Source: Chloromonas sp. AAM2 (taxonomy: Eukaryota; Chlorophyta; Chlorophyceae; Chlamydomonadales; Chlamydomonadaceae). Taken from it: 64,000 nt of DNA. The translations under genes were made by a program, and so were the position numbers. Shown in pieces: positions 23,401-35,197 of this stretch (positions are counted from its first letter, which is position 1; every line of letters starts with the position of its first letter). Location: positions 1 to 64,000 of the forward strand of contig QAXH01005073.1 in NCBI GenBank assembly GCA_004335635.1, read 5' to 3'. The notes under the pieces are model-generated. The model searched no databases. It had not been told where the DNA came from and saw only the letters and a program-made list of their open reading frames with translations.

Positions 23401-25107
23401 CCAACTACCTGTTCCTTATTGCAGTGGCTGGCGTCTTTGCAGCCTCCCTGTGCGACCACTCCAATACCTGGGCCAGAATTGCGTCATCTGTCACCTCCTC
23501 CCCAGGCTCTGAAGCCTGCTCCTGCTGGTTCGACACATGGCTGCCAACCAGACCACCAGCCCCACCACCCCCAGTACACGATGGCTTGTTGGTCGCAGGG
23601 CAGGGACTGCTGGCTGCTGTTCCATCTGCAGTCTGCACACCTAACGGCTCAGCACTGCCAGCGTTGATCAATTGTTGCGGGCATGGCATGGATTCTTGAT
23701 CACGTGCGCACCCTGTGACAGCACTTGCTGCGCATGACTGCGCTGCTGCCCTGGCTTGGGGCAAGCCGTCTGCGGCGCTGGCCGGCTCTGCCAGTCTTGT
23801 TCCCGTGGTTCCTGCGGCCTGTGAGCCACCACTGGCAGCACTCCCACCAGCACCCCCAGTCACAGCAGCAATGAGCAAGCGCTTCATCGCGTCATCCTGG
23901 GCCTGTGCTGCTGGTAAGCCTGCAGATGCTGCCTGCGGCCCTCTCCCGGCCTGTCCAGTGTCCGACGCGACCTGTGTGCTGAGTGCACTGCTGATGATGC
24001 CAGGAGGTTGTGCAGGCTCTCCTGGTGGTGCCTGCGGGACAGCATATGCACCAGTTTGCATACTAGCTGCAGTACAACTGTAACAGCTGTTCACAGCAAC
24101 AAACGCCTATGAAAACCCACGGCTGGACATGTGAGGACGCCCAAATCTACCCAGAAGGTGAGCATCATCGCCTCTGGTGCTGCGGGTCTGCCACTGCCTG
24201 CTGCAGCCACATGCACACTAGTTGCAGTTGAGGCGAGACAACTGCTGTGCTCAGGATGCTGAAGTTTGCAGCATGAGTAAAACTCGCACGCTCATGCCCA
24301 ATGACGCAACGCCTATGAAAATGGCCAGTGTCTACCCAGGATATGAGCACCGGGCCTGCTGCAAGCCTGCCATCTTCTGCCGACCCTCACATGTTCAGGT
24401 GCGGTCGGGTTGGCCTCTGCACGCCTGGCAGTGGCCGCTGCATGTGCTGTGCCCGGTGACGCGGCCCACACCACCTCCTGCACCTCCTCATCTGGGTCCT
24501 GGCTCAGCATGCACTGCAGACATTGACACAAATTGCAACACGTTTGTGCTGCACCCTGTCACGATGTTAGAGACATGCCGTCCTGGATGTGGATCCAATT
24601 CATACCATTCCAGACGCCACGTGCAAGGGTGCAGTCGTGCTAAGACATTGGCATTGCAGTCGCATTGTTCATTGAGTCTCTTTGGATGCGGTGGGGCACA
24701 TGGACACTGGCACATTGAAAATGATGCATGCTGAAGGCTGCATGCATGGTGCAAGTGCATGCCTGGTATGTGATGCGCTGCAGAACATGCAGGTACTGAC
24801 GTTGTCAATAAGTGCCACACGGCCTGTCGTGCGTTTGCGAACGTTGCCTGTGGAGGCACCTGGCAGCCAAGCAGGAGCACAAGAATGTGACACATACAGC
24901 CTTGCCTGGAGATACCACAAGAAGCACACAAGCATGCGGCAAACCAGCCACTGAATGTCTCTGAGGTAAGTTAGTGCACTGTGTCCGCCCCCTCATACCT
25001 GCACCACTTGGAGCAGATGAGCCACCAGATTGGCTGGGTTTCAGGTACTTCCCGATGTCCATCCCCCATGTGGGTGGGGGAGCTTTGGATTTCCCAGTGC
25101 GCTTCAT
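14456..25107 (-). CDS. DNA2: DNA2 ATP-dependent nuclease-helicase
   Basis: DNA2 trims long 5' flaps in Okazaki-fragment processing and resects double-strand breaks. Seventeen phase-consistent exons: 25107-24999, 24859-24801, 24513-24391, 24031-23468, 23154-22933, 22688-21591, 21255-21084, 20484-20312, 20068-19894, 19626-19211, 19086-18829, 18667-17861, 17598-17233, 16805-16661, 16333-15831, 15488-15306 and 15073-14456; about 1996 aa. N-terminal about 690 residues are low-complexity. Nuclease (about 690-1125): VLHPDLLLS, Fe-S cysteines in AMDCPRKAWL and CGRCHAKVAC, catalytic Asp in GLKGQLDA and Glu/Lys in PFEFKSGK. Superfamily 1 helicase: Walker A GMPGTGKTS (split by an intron), VLDEASQ, VGDHYQLPP, RRQYRM, TIDKYQGRDKE and NVALTRAK. 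All catalytic residues are present. Exons 2-5 rest on phase and splice sites only. Exon 12 may start at 18712. Gln/His-rich insertions lie between nuclease and helicase. Confidence 0.93.
20498..20973 (-). repeat. 31-32 bp minisatellite in a DNA2 intron, interrupted by an assembly gap
   Basis: Tandem units of the form GCAGGCGGCAGTGTGCCTAA, then GGTCGCAGTGT, with variants (TGTCGAAGG, TGCCAAAGG, GGGCGCAG, GGTCGCAG) fill the intron between the exons ending at 21084 and starting at 20484. The array begins only about 10 bases upstream of the splice acceptor at 20485-20486. A run of 47 N occupies 20643-20689, so the true copy number is unknown. Within the visible part there are about 14 units. Confidence 0.9.
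20643..20689. other. Assembly gap (47 N)
   Basis: Undetermined bases inside the minisatellite, most likely a place where short reads could not span the array. Confidence 0.99.
23182..23284 (-). repeat. Two-copy duplication in a DNA2 intron
   Basis: ACACAGCGTCCAGACTAGCC, then AGGGCTGG, at 23182-23209 recurs as ACACAGTGTCCAGAACAGCC, then AGGGCTGG, near 23256-23284. The period is about 74 bp. It lies in the intron upstream of the exon 23154-22933. Confidence 0.65.
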
Positions 25108-25429
25108 GCTGCGTGCTGCAAGCCTCGGTTGAACAAGAGATATCGTGTCAGGGCATTCTCAGTATATCTGCGCCAGCCATCTGTGGTCTTATCAGGCTCG
25201 GCACTGCTGATCCGCTTCTGCTGCCGTCGCCACACAGACACGAATTTTGAATTCTTCACTCTAGTTGGTTGAGGCTGGTTCGTTGGCGTTTCGCTTGAGC
25301 CTTGGACGATCACTGCATTAGCGGCGAGGGACGTGATCAACTGATACAACCACTGCACTGTACGCTTGGCCAGCTGAGCGTTCACCTCCTGGGCCTTGGT
25401 CGTCACAACCCTGGCGTAGCGGAGACGTC
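25108..25429. promoter_or_regulatory. Head-to-head intergenic region of DNA2 and OSTC
   Basis: Only 322 bp separate the start codons of DNA2 (minus, 25107) and OSTC (plus, 25430). The region must contain both 5' UTRs and promoters, so a shared bidirectional promoter is likely. No unambiguous TATA box or other motif was recognised. Confidence 0.5.
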
Positions 25430-26774
25430 ATGGCTCTGGTATGTCTGCTCCTGGGAGCTCATATGCCACACATTGGCAGCACAGGGTCAACACAGCATGA
25501 TCTGTTGGCCAGATCTGCCATGCAAGCCTGCACACATCTGTTGTCGGAAACAGGCATGGCTGAGTTATCACGATTGTGCCAGAACACGCATGCCATCATA
25601 GGTAGCCGCAACCTGCAAACCTGCCGCCTGATTGTGCAGCTTGGGGACATCCAGTACCCCTCTCCCATGCTGGTATTCGGCCTGGTGCTGGTATCATACT
25701 TCATAGTCACTGCTGGGATCGCGTACGATATCATCAATGAGCCACCTGCCATCGGCGTAGCTCCGGACCCCAAGACAGGTACCAGTTGCCTGGCAAGCAT
25801 GCATTAGCAAGGACGGCATACAGCTGATCATGCTCACAGCTGACCTACTTCGTTACCTGTGCGCACCACAGGAAAGATGAAGCCGCAAGCTTTCCTGCCC
25901 TACCGCATGAACGGCCAGTACATCATGGAGGGTCTGTGCGGTGGCATGTTCTACACTCTGGGAGGTAGGGCACACAGGCATCACAGACGATGCCGTCAAG
26001 ACTTCTGCCGAAAGCACAGACATGCAGCGGCAGCGGCAGCAGAAGTGGCAAGACTTGTCTGGCAGCACTGGGCAAGCTCTGTGCCCCACATGTGCACAGC
26101 TGCACCAGCAGGTCAGTTGCTCATTACATTGACAAGGCAGCCCTGCAGTTCCATGGCATGCCGGCAAGTCGTCTTATTTCCCAGCCAAACGATGCATCAC
26201 GTGCCTGATTCATGCTCGCTGTTGGTGCCTGGCAGGCATTGGTTTTGTCCTGTTGGACGTATCCCAGAACCGGCAGACGGACAAGATCTGGCGCAGCATC
26301 GCCCGTCCAGTGTGAGTGCACCTGAAGGATAGTCACTGTCTACAATTGCATGTGGGTCTGAGCCTAGCTGGCCTCTACGAGGCAAGGCACTCACGGCGGC
26401 TGCGTTTGCATGTTGTGTCCAACCTAGTGTTCATGAATGCATGTCCAGCTGCTCCTTTGCCTTGACAACCACTTACCTTATGCTGGTCACCCATGCCTGC
26501 GCCTAACATCACGCACATCCTGGTCCAGACACCCTTCGTTCTTTCTTGTGCTATTCCACCATGCAACCTGGACGCATTTGGGTGTCCAGAGAATCTTACC
26601 AGTTCCTGGACATGCGCACACATGCTTACCGCTGACCGTGGGCACGCATAGGTCATCCCCAACATATGTCCCTTATCCTTTCTTCGCTGCAGGGGTATCG
26701 CGCTGGCCCTCATTTCCTTCTTCGCATGCTCCTCTTTCATTCGGATAAAGATGCCCGGATACTTGAACTGGTAA
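25430..26774 (+). CDS. OSTC: OSTC/DC2, oligosaccharyltransferase complex subunit
   Basis: A small membrane subunit of the ER oligosaccharyltransferase, known in animals to link the STT3A-type complex to the translocon. Five exons join in phase: 25430-25438 (Met-Ala-Leu only), 25640-25778, 25872-25964, 26236-26311 and 26693-26774 (stop TAA), giving 132 aa against about 149 in animals. Family signatures are YPSPMLVFGLVLVSYFIVT, GIAYDIINEPPAIG, FLPYRMNGQYIMEGL, GIGFVLLDVSQNRQ and the C-terminal IKMPGYLNW. Three hydrophobic segments are visible. The 9-base first coding exon is the weakest part of the model, and it makes the N-terminus shorter than usual. From exon 2 onward identity is firm. Confidence 0.92.
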
Positions 26775-27794
26775 ACCCAGGGCTGCGGCAACAGCTGCCC
26801 ACTGGGTGACTGGGGACGCATAGGAGCATGGGCTGCCGAGCCTACTGTCTCCTGCCCCCAGGCAAGACCTCAAGACAGCAGCAGAAGCGAACTTCTTCTA
26901 GCTGCTTCACACTGTGTTGCCTGCTGTCCCTTGGTTTCTGCATGGTCATGTTCAGCAGCCAGTGGCGTGTTTGTGCGCTGCCCTGACGTGCCTGTGAGGC
27001 ACACTGTCTACTGATATTCTGAACATGGCCTGGCTTTGAGCTGCTGCTCTTCCTGGTGTGGTGGCGTAATGCTTCTGCGTTGTAGGGCCTGGTCCAGCCC
27101 AGGAAGACCTTGGAGTTGGACTGATCCAGGCCGCAAACAACCATGTTATTTTCTCAGCTCGTCAAGCATGCGCCAGTCAGGACAACTCGTACATAGCACA
27201 GCCCTTTCGCTTGTCTTGCTCTAACGGCAGGTCGAAGCCCTTCACAATGAAGAGTGTGCACATTGTTTGACTCAGCTATCGGTGTCAACATCAGGGGTAC
27301 CTGTGTGTGGTCTGGGGTCCAGCTACGGCGGAACACAACAACAGCAATGATTTTCCTTGAAGACGTTGCCAATGAGTGGCACAACGCGGCAGATCAGCCA
27401 GAAGCAACTGTACTTGGCATTATGAATGCCACTGGGCCCTCAATGCGACAGCTGTTTCGTCGATTCCAAGGATGTGCAGCATGAAGCCTGCGACGATGTT
27501 CAAGCCTCTCAGGAGAAGCCTTGAATTGAATCAACATATGCTGCTCTACCCTGGACTTCCAGCCTCACAGCAACAGGAAAGATCCGCCCGGATTGAGAAC
27601 GGTCCAATTAGCGTTCCCATCGCATTCCTGAACCACTCTCTTCAGTTCTGGATCTGAATTGGCAAAAGGTGTGAGCCGCCAATTCGGTTTGAACAAGCCA
27701 ACACCCTCATTGCAGCCAACACAAGGATGGTTGCATCACCCTCATTGCAGCCAACACAAGGATGGCAGCGCCAGCATCCAGTCCCATGCCACTC
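26775..27794. other. Convergent intergenic region OSTC / AGBL5
   Basis: About 1 kb containing the 3' UTRs of two convergent genes. A 76-codon plus-strand ORF near 27254-27484 shows no domain and is not called. A 29-bp direct repeat is listed separately. Confidence 0.4.
27702..27765 (+). repeat. 29-bp direct repeat, two copies
   Basis: CACCCTCATTGCAGCCAACA, then CAAGGATGG, occurs identically at 27702-27730 and 27737-27765 with a 6-bp spacer. It lies just downstream of the AGBL5 stop codon and so is probably in its 3' UTR. Confidence 0.9.
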
Positions 27795-30700
27795 TCATAT
27801 CCCGGCCACAACGCTGCTCCTGCGCCTGGCTGTTGCTTTGAATGCGGGAAGCTTGCCAACAACTTTGAGGTTTGACACAACGGGGTCCAAGCTTGTCACG
27901 AGGGTGGTGGCACCCGAGGGCGAGCCCGTCCCATCCTCCAAGCTGCGCCTTGCATGGCCTGAGCTGCGCCTGGGGCGTTCACCACCTGCATGAATCCAGA
28001 TGCAGGTGAGGGTCTGCAGGCACGGTCGTGACTGGCTCATCCTGCAACTCACAAAACACCAACTTACATGCAAAGCGTGTGCAAGAAAGGGTAGGCAAGG
28101 TGCTCCGTCTGCATGTGCAGTTTCCTACACCACAGACATCGTGCACCTACCCTCTGTGGCTGGTAGGTTGGATGCAGTGCCCACCGCTGGCCTGGCTGCA
28201 AAGGAGGCCAGGAGGCGGGTATGCAACCTCGGCGTGACAGGCGTTTGGGCAGTGAGCGGGAGTGGAGCGCTGGAACCCAGGGGCTGCCAGGGTGCTGTTG
28301 CCATCACAAGTGCAGCGGCGTTGATGCTCGTGCTACCACCGGCCTCTGAAGCAGTCCCTGCTGCCAATGTTAGCACCATTGGTTTTGCAGAAGGCAATTC
28401 CCTTGCCGCGGATCCCAGTGGACGGCCATGAAACCCTGTGGAACCCTCGCCGCCACCTGCTAGCGGCTCTGCCAGTTTCAAGCGCATCTCGGTTATTGGC
28501 ACTTGGCTCGTGTGACCGGCATGCTGCCGGCCGGAGCGGACTCGCCCGAACCATCGACTCGCACTGCTGCCTCTATCCCCGCTGCAGGCATGCTGCAACG
28601 CGACAGGAGCCTGTGGAAATGCATCGCCTGCATCGCTTTGACAATGGGACCCTTGGCCTGAGGGCTTCGATGTGTGACAAGGGATAGCAAAGCCAGGGCC
28701 TTGTTGGTTGCTGTCGTGGAACCCAGGGGGCTTGGGGATGCCAGACGGGGCACGTGCGAGGCTCAGAAGACGTGCACTGTGTCCTGCCGGTGCATTTGTA
28801 TGCATGGGCAGGCTGGAACTGCGGCTCAGTTCCCGGGAATTCAACCCTGAACCTGTTTGCATGGAGGAGGATTGACAGGTGGGAATGCCAGAGATACCGG
28901 CCGGAAGCCACCCCGCGACGGGAAGCGCACAAGTAGCGGGTATGCTTGGTAGATACGTCCGCCTAACCGCGGGGGCACTGCTGCGATGGCTCGTATCTGC
29001 TGCATCCTCATTGCCTCCTGCTGCCAGCACATCCTCGTCTACAACCAAACCCACTCGCAACCCACCGTCCCCTGTCAGTCTGCGCTGCCCATGCCTGCCC
29101 CTTCCCCGGAACGAGCCGTTGCTGTATAACACATCCGGCGTGCTGGTTCCATGGGCGGCCATGTACATGCCCCCGCCGTTCTCTTGTGTAGATACCATGA
29201 CTGGACTGTCAACGGCACCAGACTCGCACCCGTTCTGTAAACGCGCACCGCGATGGTACACGCGCCGACTAGACCTGCATGTGTGGCTCAAAACACCCGC
29301 GCCCTGCTGGTGCTGCTGGTGGGATGGAGAGGGCGTGAGCGCAGCAGGCGCCAGTCCCAGGCTGTCCAACGATAAGCAATTGGGCAACGCACGTAGTGAG
29401 TCTATGCAGGCCTCTGAAAGCGCAGGCAGGTGCTGCATGCGTGCCTCGGAGGGGGACCGGCAGACGGATGTGAGCCAGGCCGCGGTGCCCTCCAGGCTGC
29501 GGTGCTCGCTGGCGGGCAGGCGACTCCACGGGTTGGCGCTCTTCAGGTCCAGCGCAGCAACCACAAATGCACGACCAACCTGACGGTCCAATGCAAGCAA
29601 CGTATGGAACACGAATTGTACCAGGACCAAGTATACATCGTTGTGATAAGGAGATATTTGAGCTCGATTGGGATTGAATGAGCATTACAATACTGGCAGG
29701 AGCCTGCTGTTTGTCTTATCATGTAGGCCGATTGGATACTAGGCCGATCGGAAATAGGGACCGTCACTGTATGCATCGCTTCTTTTGAACTGTTCAGGCC
29801 AGACAGGCACGTGTTACAGGTAAACGAAAACACATCAAGAGTCTATCGAAACGAGCTAGAACAGTGATGGAAAACCCATGAGGGCCTGTGCTTGCAAGCC
29901 TTCTCCCCACCTGATGAAGAATGGGTACGGCGAACTTGGGTGGGAACTTTCTTCCCGAGGGCGGTGATGCCCTGCCCCCGTGGTCCCCCGTGGCAGGCGA
30001 CACGACATTGAGCACACGTGCTGTGTTGTAGTTTGCCTCTATGGTGTACAGGTGTGTGAGCTGCGTCTCCTTGAACATGGCCACGCGAGCAGCACCCTCC
30101 TTGGAGATGCCGTCCTGAAGGAAAGGACATGAGCGTAGCAACCCACTTACTGAAGCAACAATCACAAACTCTGTGACTGTAGACTTGACTGCATGTGCTG
30201 CTATCGGGCAAGGACCCTGTCTGTTTTGACACAAGGGCATGAGTAGATCAACTGTAAACTCTCAGACTGAAAGGCCCAACATGCAGTGCTCTGGGGCAAG
30301 AACTATTTCAGGTGCAATCTTCTAGTGTGACACTTTCCCCTTGTGCTAATTGACGCGGCTTGGTCATCAACACTGATTATCGTCACTGGCCACCCACTCC
30401 CTCCTTCGGACTTAATACCAGCAGTTCTTTGCAAAACAAAAGATGTTTGCCAGTTCTGGGACACTTTCATTTACACTACCACAAATGAAAGTGTCCCAAA
30501 ACTGGCAAATATCTTTTTTTGGCAAGAGTGTGATGAGGTTGTATATGACACGTAAGCCATCTTCTGTTCGGCTTGTCGGACGATACAGATGCAAGAAGAC
30601 ACTCACTCACTCGCCCTGTTTCAAAAGTAGCCTTTACGTGTAGCGTGACTGGCCTCTTGCGCGCTGTATTGCAAACCTGCCCTATCTTGGCATTTAGCGC

Positions 30701-33700
30701 ACCTTGTCTGCTCGGCTCATGTTCTTTTCCGTGTAATTGCAGGACATAAAGTCGAACACAGGGCTGTTGAGCGCGATCAGCCGGGCGTATAGCAGGCTGG
30801 CCAGCGCCCTTTCCGAATCTAGGGCATTGCCATAGATGAAGACGCCTTTCTTGTTGGCATGCGCATGGAGATCCAGGTAGAACTCGAGGTTGCCCGTGGA
30901 CACGTAGTGCATGAGCTGGCGCTTGATGGCCCACACACTGGGCTGAAGGTCCTGCATGGAAGGAGGAGAAGGCATGTTAGAGCACGCATCATTTGATCAC
31001 TTTGCAAAGAACGACTGCCAGTTACGGCCTGTATTCATTTCCGTAAGATATAGGAATCAGGCAGAAACATCGTTGGTGCAGGTTGGTGTTTGGTCACCTG
31101 GTGCTAACTGCCAACGTTGGTTGACGTCATCCTGATGCTTACACCCGTAGCAGGCGTTTCCAACGTGGGTGTTTCCAAGATTTCAAAAAAAAGATGTTTG
31201 CCAGTTCTGGGACAACTTCAAATAACTGCACTGGAAGCAGTGTGGCAACGGGCAAAGGGAAAGCAGGGTTCGTGCCAGTGCTGTCGCAGGTCTGAAGGTG
31301 AGGCTCCGAGTTGACAGGTAACCACAGACGACTCCTGGCCCTAAGCCAGCACACCCACATTTCCTCAAAGCACATAAGCATCTGTGTCCAACAGTCCTGA
31401 AAGAAAATCTCTAGGTTTATCAAAGTTGCATTCATACAGGCAACATGGCAACAGTCAGACACTACTGACTGGCTATTCAGTGGCCAATCTTGTCACTCAC
31501 CCTGTCGGGATTGCCAAGGTAGTATCTGTTCAGATTCTGGCCAAGCGTGTCTGTGCGGTAGAAGCCGTGGTACACTCCGTCTGGATTTACGACAGGCACT
31601 AGCTTGAAGACAAACAAGCGTCGCAACGCCGCAGCTCGTGCATCTTGTTGCCGCAATAGAAAGGAGAGCAACCCATTGAACATGTGCGTGGCCGGCGTCT
31701 CACCAGGATGCACGCGTGCAGAGACGAAGAACACCTGCACAGGGGAATGGATGCACACAGAGAGCAAGTCACAGTGCGGCAAGTGTGCGAAGTCCGGTCG
31801 TGTTTCAGCGGCGCTGCGGATCCTTCAGCCGTAGCATCGGAGACTATAAAACCCAGGCAATTTGCCCACAGATTCTGGGGGGGTGCCCGGCCACCGCTTT
31901 GGGCCCCCCCGCAGCACCGTGGAGGCCAACAACGCACGACGACAGAACTGTTCCACGTTCTGTCAGTTGACCAGGCCTGCGCACCTTCTTCCTGGGAAAG
32001 TGCACGGCAGGCTGCGACAAGTCCACCGCCTGCTGCGCCTCATTTGCAAGCCAATGGCTAGGGGGCGTCCACGCAACAGCTGCTGCAGACAGTGGGTCTG
32101 TCTCATCCGACGCTCCGTAGCAGTCAGTTATAGTGATCAGGTCGATATGTCGCCCCTCAATTGACCTGGCTAGAAGCTGCCTGTTGAAGTAAATCTGCGA
32201 TGCGGACGAGGAGGTGGTTGTGGGACTGGTGCGCCGTGGCCGATGACGTGGGGCGCGCGCGCCACCGCTTTGGCTGCGAGCTGAAGTGCTGTCGCTCATG
32301 CCGCTGTGGCTGTGCCGCTGACTGGCGTTGTCGTTAGCACTTGTGGTCGAGGATTCGGGGCTAAGGTTCCTGGATGTGACGCACTCTGGAGGCACGGTCC
32401 GATAGTTCTGGAAGGCGTAGGAAATGCGGTCCAGCATGGCCTGCAAAGGTAGCACGCATACTATTCTCGAGTGGTGCTCTCGTGCATAGAAATGTGATCA
32501 ATTTGTAGCCATTACCAGACAGCCTCAACTGTGGGCAGGAGTACAGCAAAACTGGTGTTGATGCCAACCTGGTCGGCCAGCTGAGCTGCTCGGTAGAAAC
32601 AAGCAGGACGGATATTGATTCACTAGATGTGACGCTGGCCAAGTGCTTGGATGGCTACGATGCTGTTCCATGCTAGCCCACCTGATTGTCTCTGTAGCTG
32701 AAGGGAATGGCAAAGGCAAAGAACATCTCGCCTGCGCTGTCAAACTTCTGTGAAAATCGTAGCTGGAAGTCTTCCCCTTCCCGCTTGTATGTCACCTTGT
32801 TGCTGCAACACATACACATGCATCACAAGTCATGGTTCGCATTGGAGCTGCATGAACAGGAATTGTGTACATGTCAAGAGCAAGCAGGCTGTTATATCAT
32901 GTTCTACCATTGACAAACTAGAGAGGAATGGCGAGGATGTTGTGAATATCTAATGAGGCCGTGCGCTGGACAATGTCCTGTAGAGGCAACCTCTGCCGCC
33001 GCGGCAGACATCAACTAGTCCAGTGCGTGAGACGTGCTACTGGTAGCACCCTCAGCATGCGAAACTTGACGCTGTCGACATTTTTCTTCCTTGTCATGCG
33101 ACTATCAACATTGTCAACACTGGCCGCAGTCACATGCCGCTATGGCAGGCATCACTCACTTGAGAGGTTGCCACTCCTCCAGTGCAAGCGACCAGCACCA
33201 GGGCCGGTAGTCCTGGCTGAACAGCTTGCCCTGCTTGTTCCTGCATAGCCCAGTGGGACGCAATGTGAGTTATGATGCGAATGCATGCATGTCTGCACCC
33301 GACTGTCTGCATTGTGTAGCATGCCCTGCCGCACCCAGCATTGATACGCATGCAGTCATGATAGCCCCTGTGCTCTTAACTGCCCAGATGACATGCGACT
33401 CAAGGCATGAAACCAGTGCATGCTAGTCCCACTGGCATGCCCATCAGGTGAGTGGCATCCCTCACACACCAATGCATCTGTTTGCGTGTCTATCCCGCAT
33501 GCGACAGTGGACAACTGCTGCGATTGTACTTGCTTCGCACTCACAGGTTCATGATGGTCATGATAATGAAGTCACCCTGCACGTGTGACGCATGCGAGGC
33601 TGGCAATGTTGAGAGCCAATGCAGACGCACGTACGCACAGGACAGTCTGCCAAAGGTGTGTGCAAGGCCAGCTCATGCGTTCAGGTGCAATCCACCCTAG

Positions 33701-35197
33701 TGCCAAAATGCTGAATGACAAGCCTTGCCTAAAACCGCCACATGTCTTGCTGCATCTCCATTCCTATCCCTGCCATGTATCAACTGTGCGTGTGCTGCCT
33801 TCCGCCCGCCAAACCGTCCCTGAGCTATCACCCACCGGTTGCTGCCCCGACACACCGAAGTAGAACCATGAGCGCGTGCCCCGCTCGTTGTCCGTGTCCT
33901 GGCAGTCACGCTTGGTCCATAGGTGGAACTCCTGTGCACACGTGCGGGGACCCGGGCACACAGCACATGGGCAGGGAGCTGCGAGAACGCACCGACTGCC
34001 GCATGGAGGCAAGTGTGCAGCACAGAACATGATGGTATGCCCGTGGAGATGCAGCAGTGATAGCTGTGCACAGCAGTGCATCCTTGGTCAAACTCAGACT
34101 GGAGCATGCACGATGCAAAGCACTTGACACATGGGCATTTGCGACCCTTGTGGACCGTCCGATGCTGCAGACGAATCATCGGACGCTGCGGTGACCATCT
34201 GATGCATACTGCTGCAGCAAGAGTGTCAGATAATGTGATGGTGTACAGCAGCGAGCTCGATATGTTTCTCCTTCTGGTGCTGTGGAGGTGGGTCTGAGAC
34301 CCACCCAGATGGTGACTTACCGAGGGGGTGGGTCCTTGCCGCACCAAGCCTAGGTTTGCAGAGTCAAAGTCAGCTCGAAAGCTGTACTTGCCCACCTGTG
34401 ACACATGCATGGGCTGCTCTATTTATGCAACGAAAAGAGTTGTGGACAATGGGTGCAAGTTGGCAGTTCCTGCCGGCTGCAGTATACTCATCAGCAATCA
34501 TGTTTGTGATGAGAAATCCTAAGCCTTGTCCATGCTTCTGTGGCACGGCACTCAAGCTATCACTGGCAGTCCAGCCTCAACCGGGCCGCCCAATCTTGAT
34601 GTGCACCTGTCCATCAGGCGGCACTGTGATTTCCATCTTCCCTGCCCGAATGTCTACGTTCAAACGCCTGGCTAGCAGTGGTAGCGCTACTGCTTGTGGT
34701 CACTATACATGGGCTGGTGCTGGAGCTCTGTACTGAAAGAATTGCTGTGGACAATGAATGCAAGTTGGGAGTCGTCGCTGCTGCCATGTCGGCTGCGGTG
34801 CTGGTAGCAGCATTGCTTGCCACCAGAGCTTTAGGGCCTTCTCCATGCTGCTGCGTCATGACACTTGAGCTATGACTGACACCTCAGCCTCAACCGGGCC
34901 GCCCTGATACCGAATGGTCTGTAAGTTGCACATCTTCCCTGCCCGATTGTCTGATCCCGTAAGCCTGGCTGCAGTGGTAACGCTGCTGCTATTGGCCACT
35001 GCTCAGTGACACGTGCACGCACATGCTGCATACGTTGAGCTGGCACATGTATCTTCACACTTGCAGCGGATGGGCAGTGCAGCATGGCTGCATGTGCACG
35101 GGGAAAGTACCTTCCAAAGGGAGTCAAGGCGGTTTGGTTCGCTGATGGGTACCGTGAAGGTTGGCAGTATCTGCGCATCCTCATGTGAGCCGCTCAT
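27795..35197 (-). CDS. AGBL5: Cytosolic carboxypeptidase 5 (AGBL5/CCP5-type tubulin deglutamylase)
   Basis: An M14 zinc carboxypeptidase. Animal CCP5 removes branch-point glutamates from polyglutamylated tubulin, so axonemes and cytoplasmic microtubules are the likely substrate. Twelve phase-consistent exons: 35197-35111, 34395-34321, 33931-33836, 33576-33545, 33240-33160, 32802-32682, 32440-31985, 31734-31501, 30951-30703, 30114-29911, 29579-28151 and 27985-27795; 1084 aa. The N-terminal beta domain shows [37 protein letters not shown] and [14 protein letters not shown]. Zinc ligands are in [12 protein letters not shown] and [27 protein letters not shown] follows. The catalytic Glu is in YTIEANYN. 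Exon 11 is a long Ser-rich tail after [18 protein letters not shown]. The first exon ([14 protein letters not shown]) is supported only by phase. If wrong, Met at 34410 is the alternative start. Introns carry two foldback elements and a 300-bp duplication. Confidence 0.92.
30433..30520. mobile_element. Near-perfect foldback hairpin in an AGBL5 intron
   Basis: Left arm AAAGATGTTTGCCAGTTCTG, then GGACACTTTCATTT; right arm AAATGAAAGTGTCCC, then AAAACTGGCAAATATCTTTT. About 35 bp pair with a few mismatches around a loop of about 10 bases. It belongs to the TTTGCCAGTTCTGGG family and lies between AGBL5 exons 9 and 10. Confidence 0.85.
31184..31226. mobile_element. Solo foldback element end in an AGBL5 intron
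   Basis: AAAAAAAAGATGTTTGCCAG, then TTCTGGGACAACTTC, is a left end of the family, here between AGBL5 exons 8 and 9. No clear partner end was found. Confidence 0.6.
34434..35010. repeat. Imperfect tandem duplication of about 300 bp in AGBL5 intron 1
   Basis: Landmarks of copy A recur in copy B in the same order about 305 bp later: GTGGACAATGGGTGCAAGTT (34440) against GTGGACAATGAATGCAAGTT (34746); GCCTCAACCGGGCCGCCC (34573 and 34888); CTTCCCTGCCCGA (34637 and 34930); TGGCTGCAGTGGTAACGCTG in B against TGGCTAGCAGTGGTAGCGCT in A. The copies are about 80 percent alike by eye. It lies between the putative first exon and exon 2. Confidence 0.75.

Noticed and set aside
28125..28150. Simple stop of the AGBL5 long exon at 28125 (CTMSVV)
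   Set aside because: A good donor at 28150 joins in phase with an open final exon 27985-27795, so splicing to 27795 was preferred; the early stop remains an alternative.
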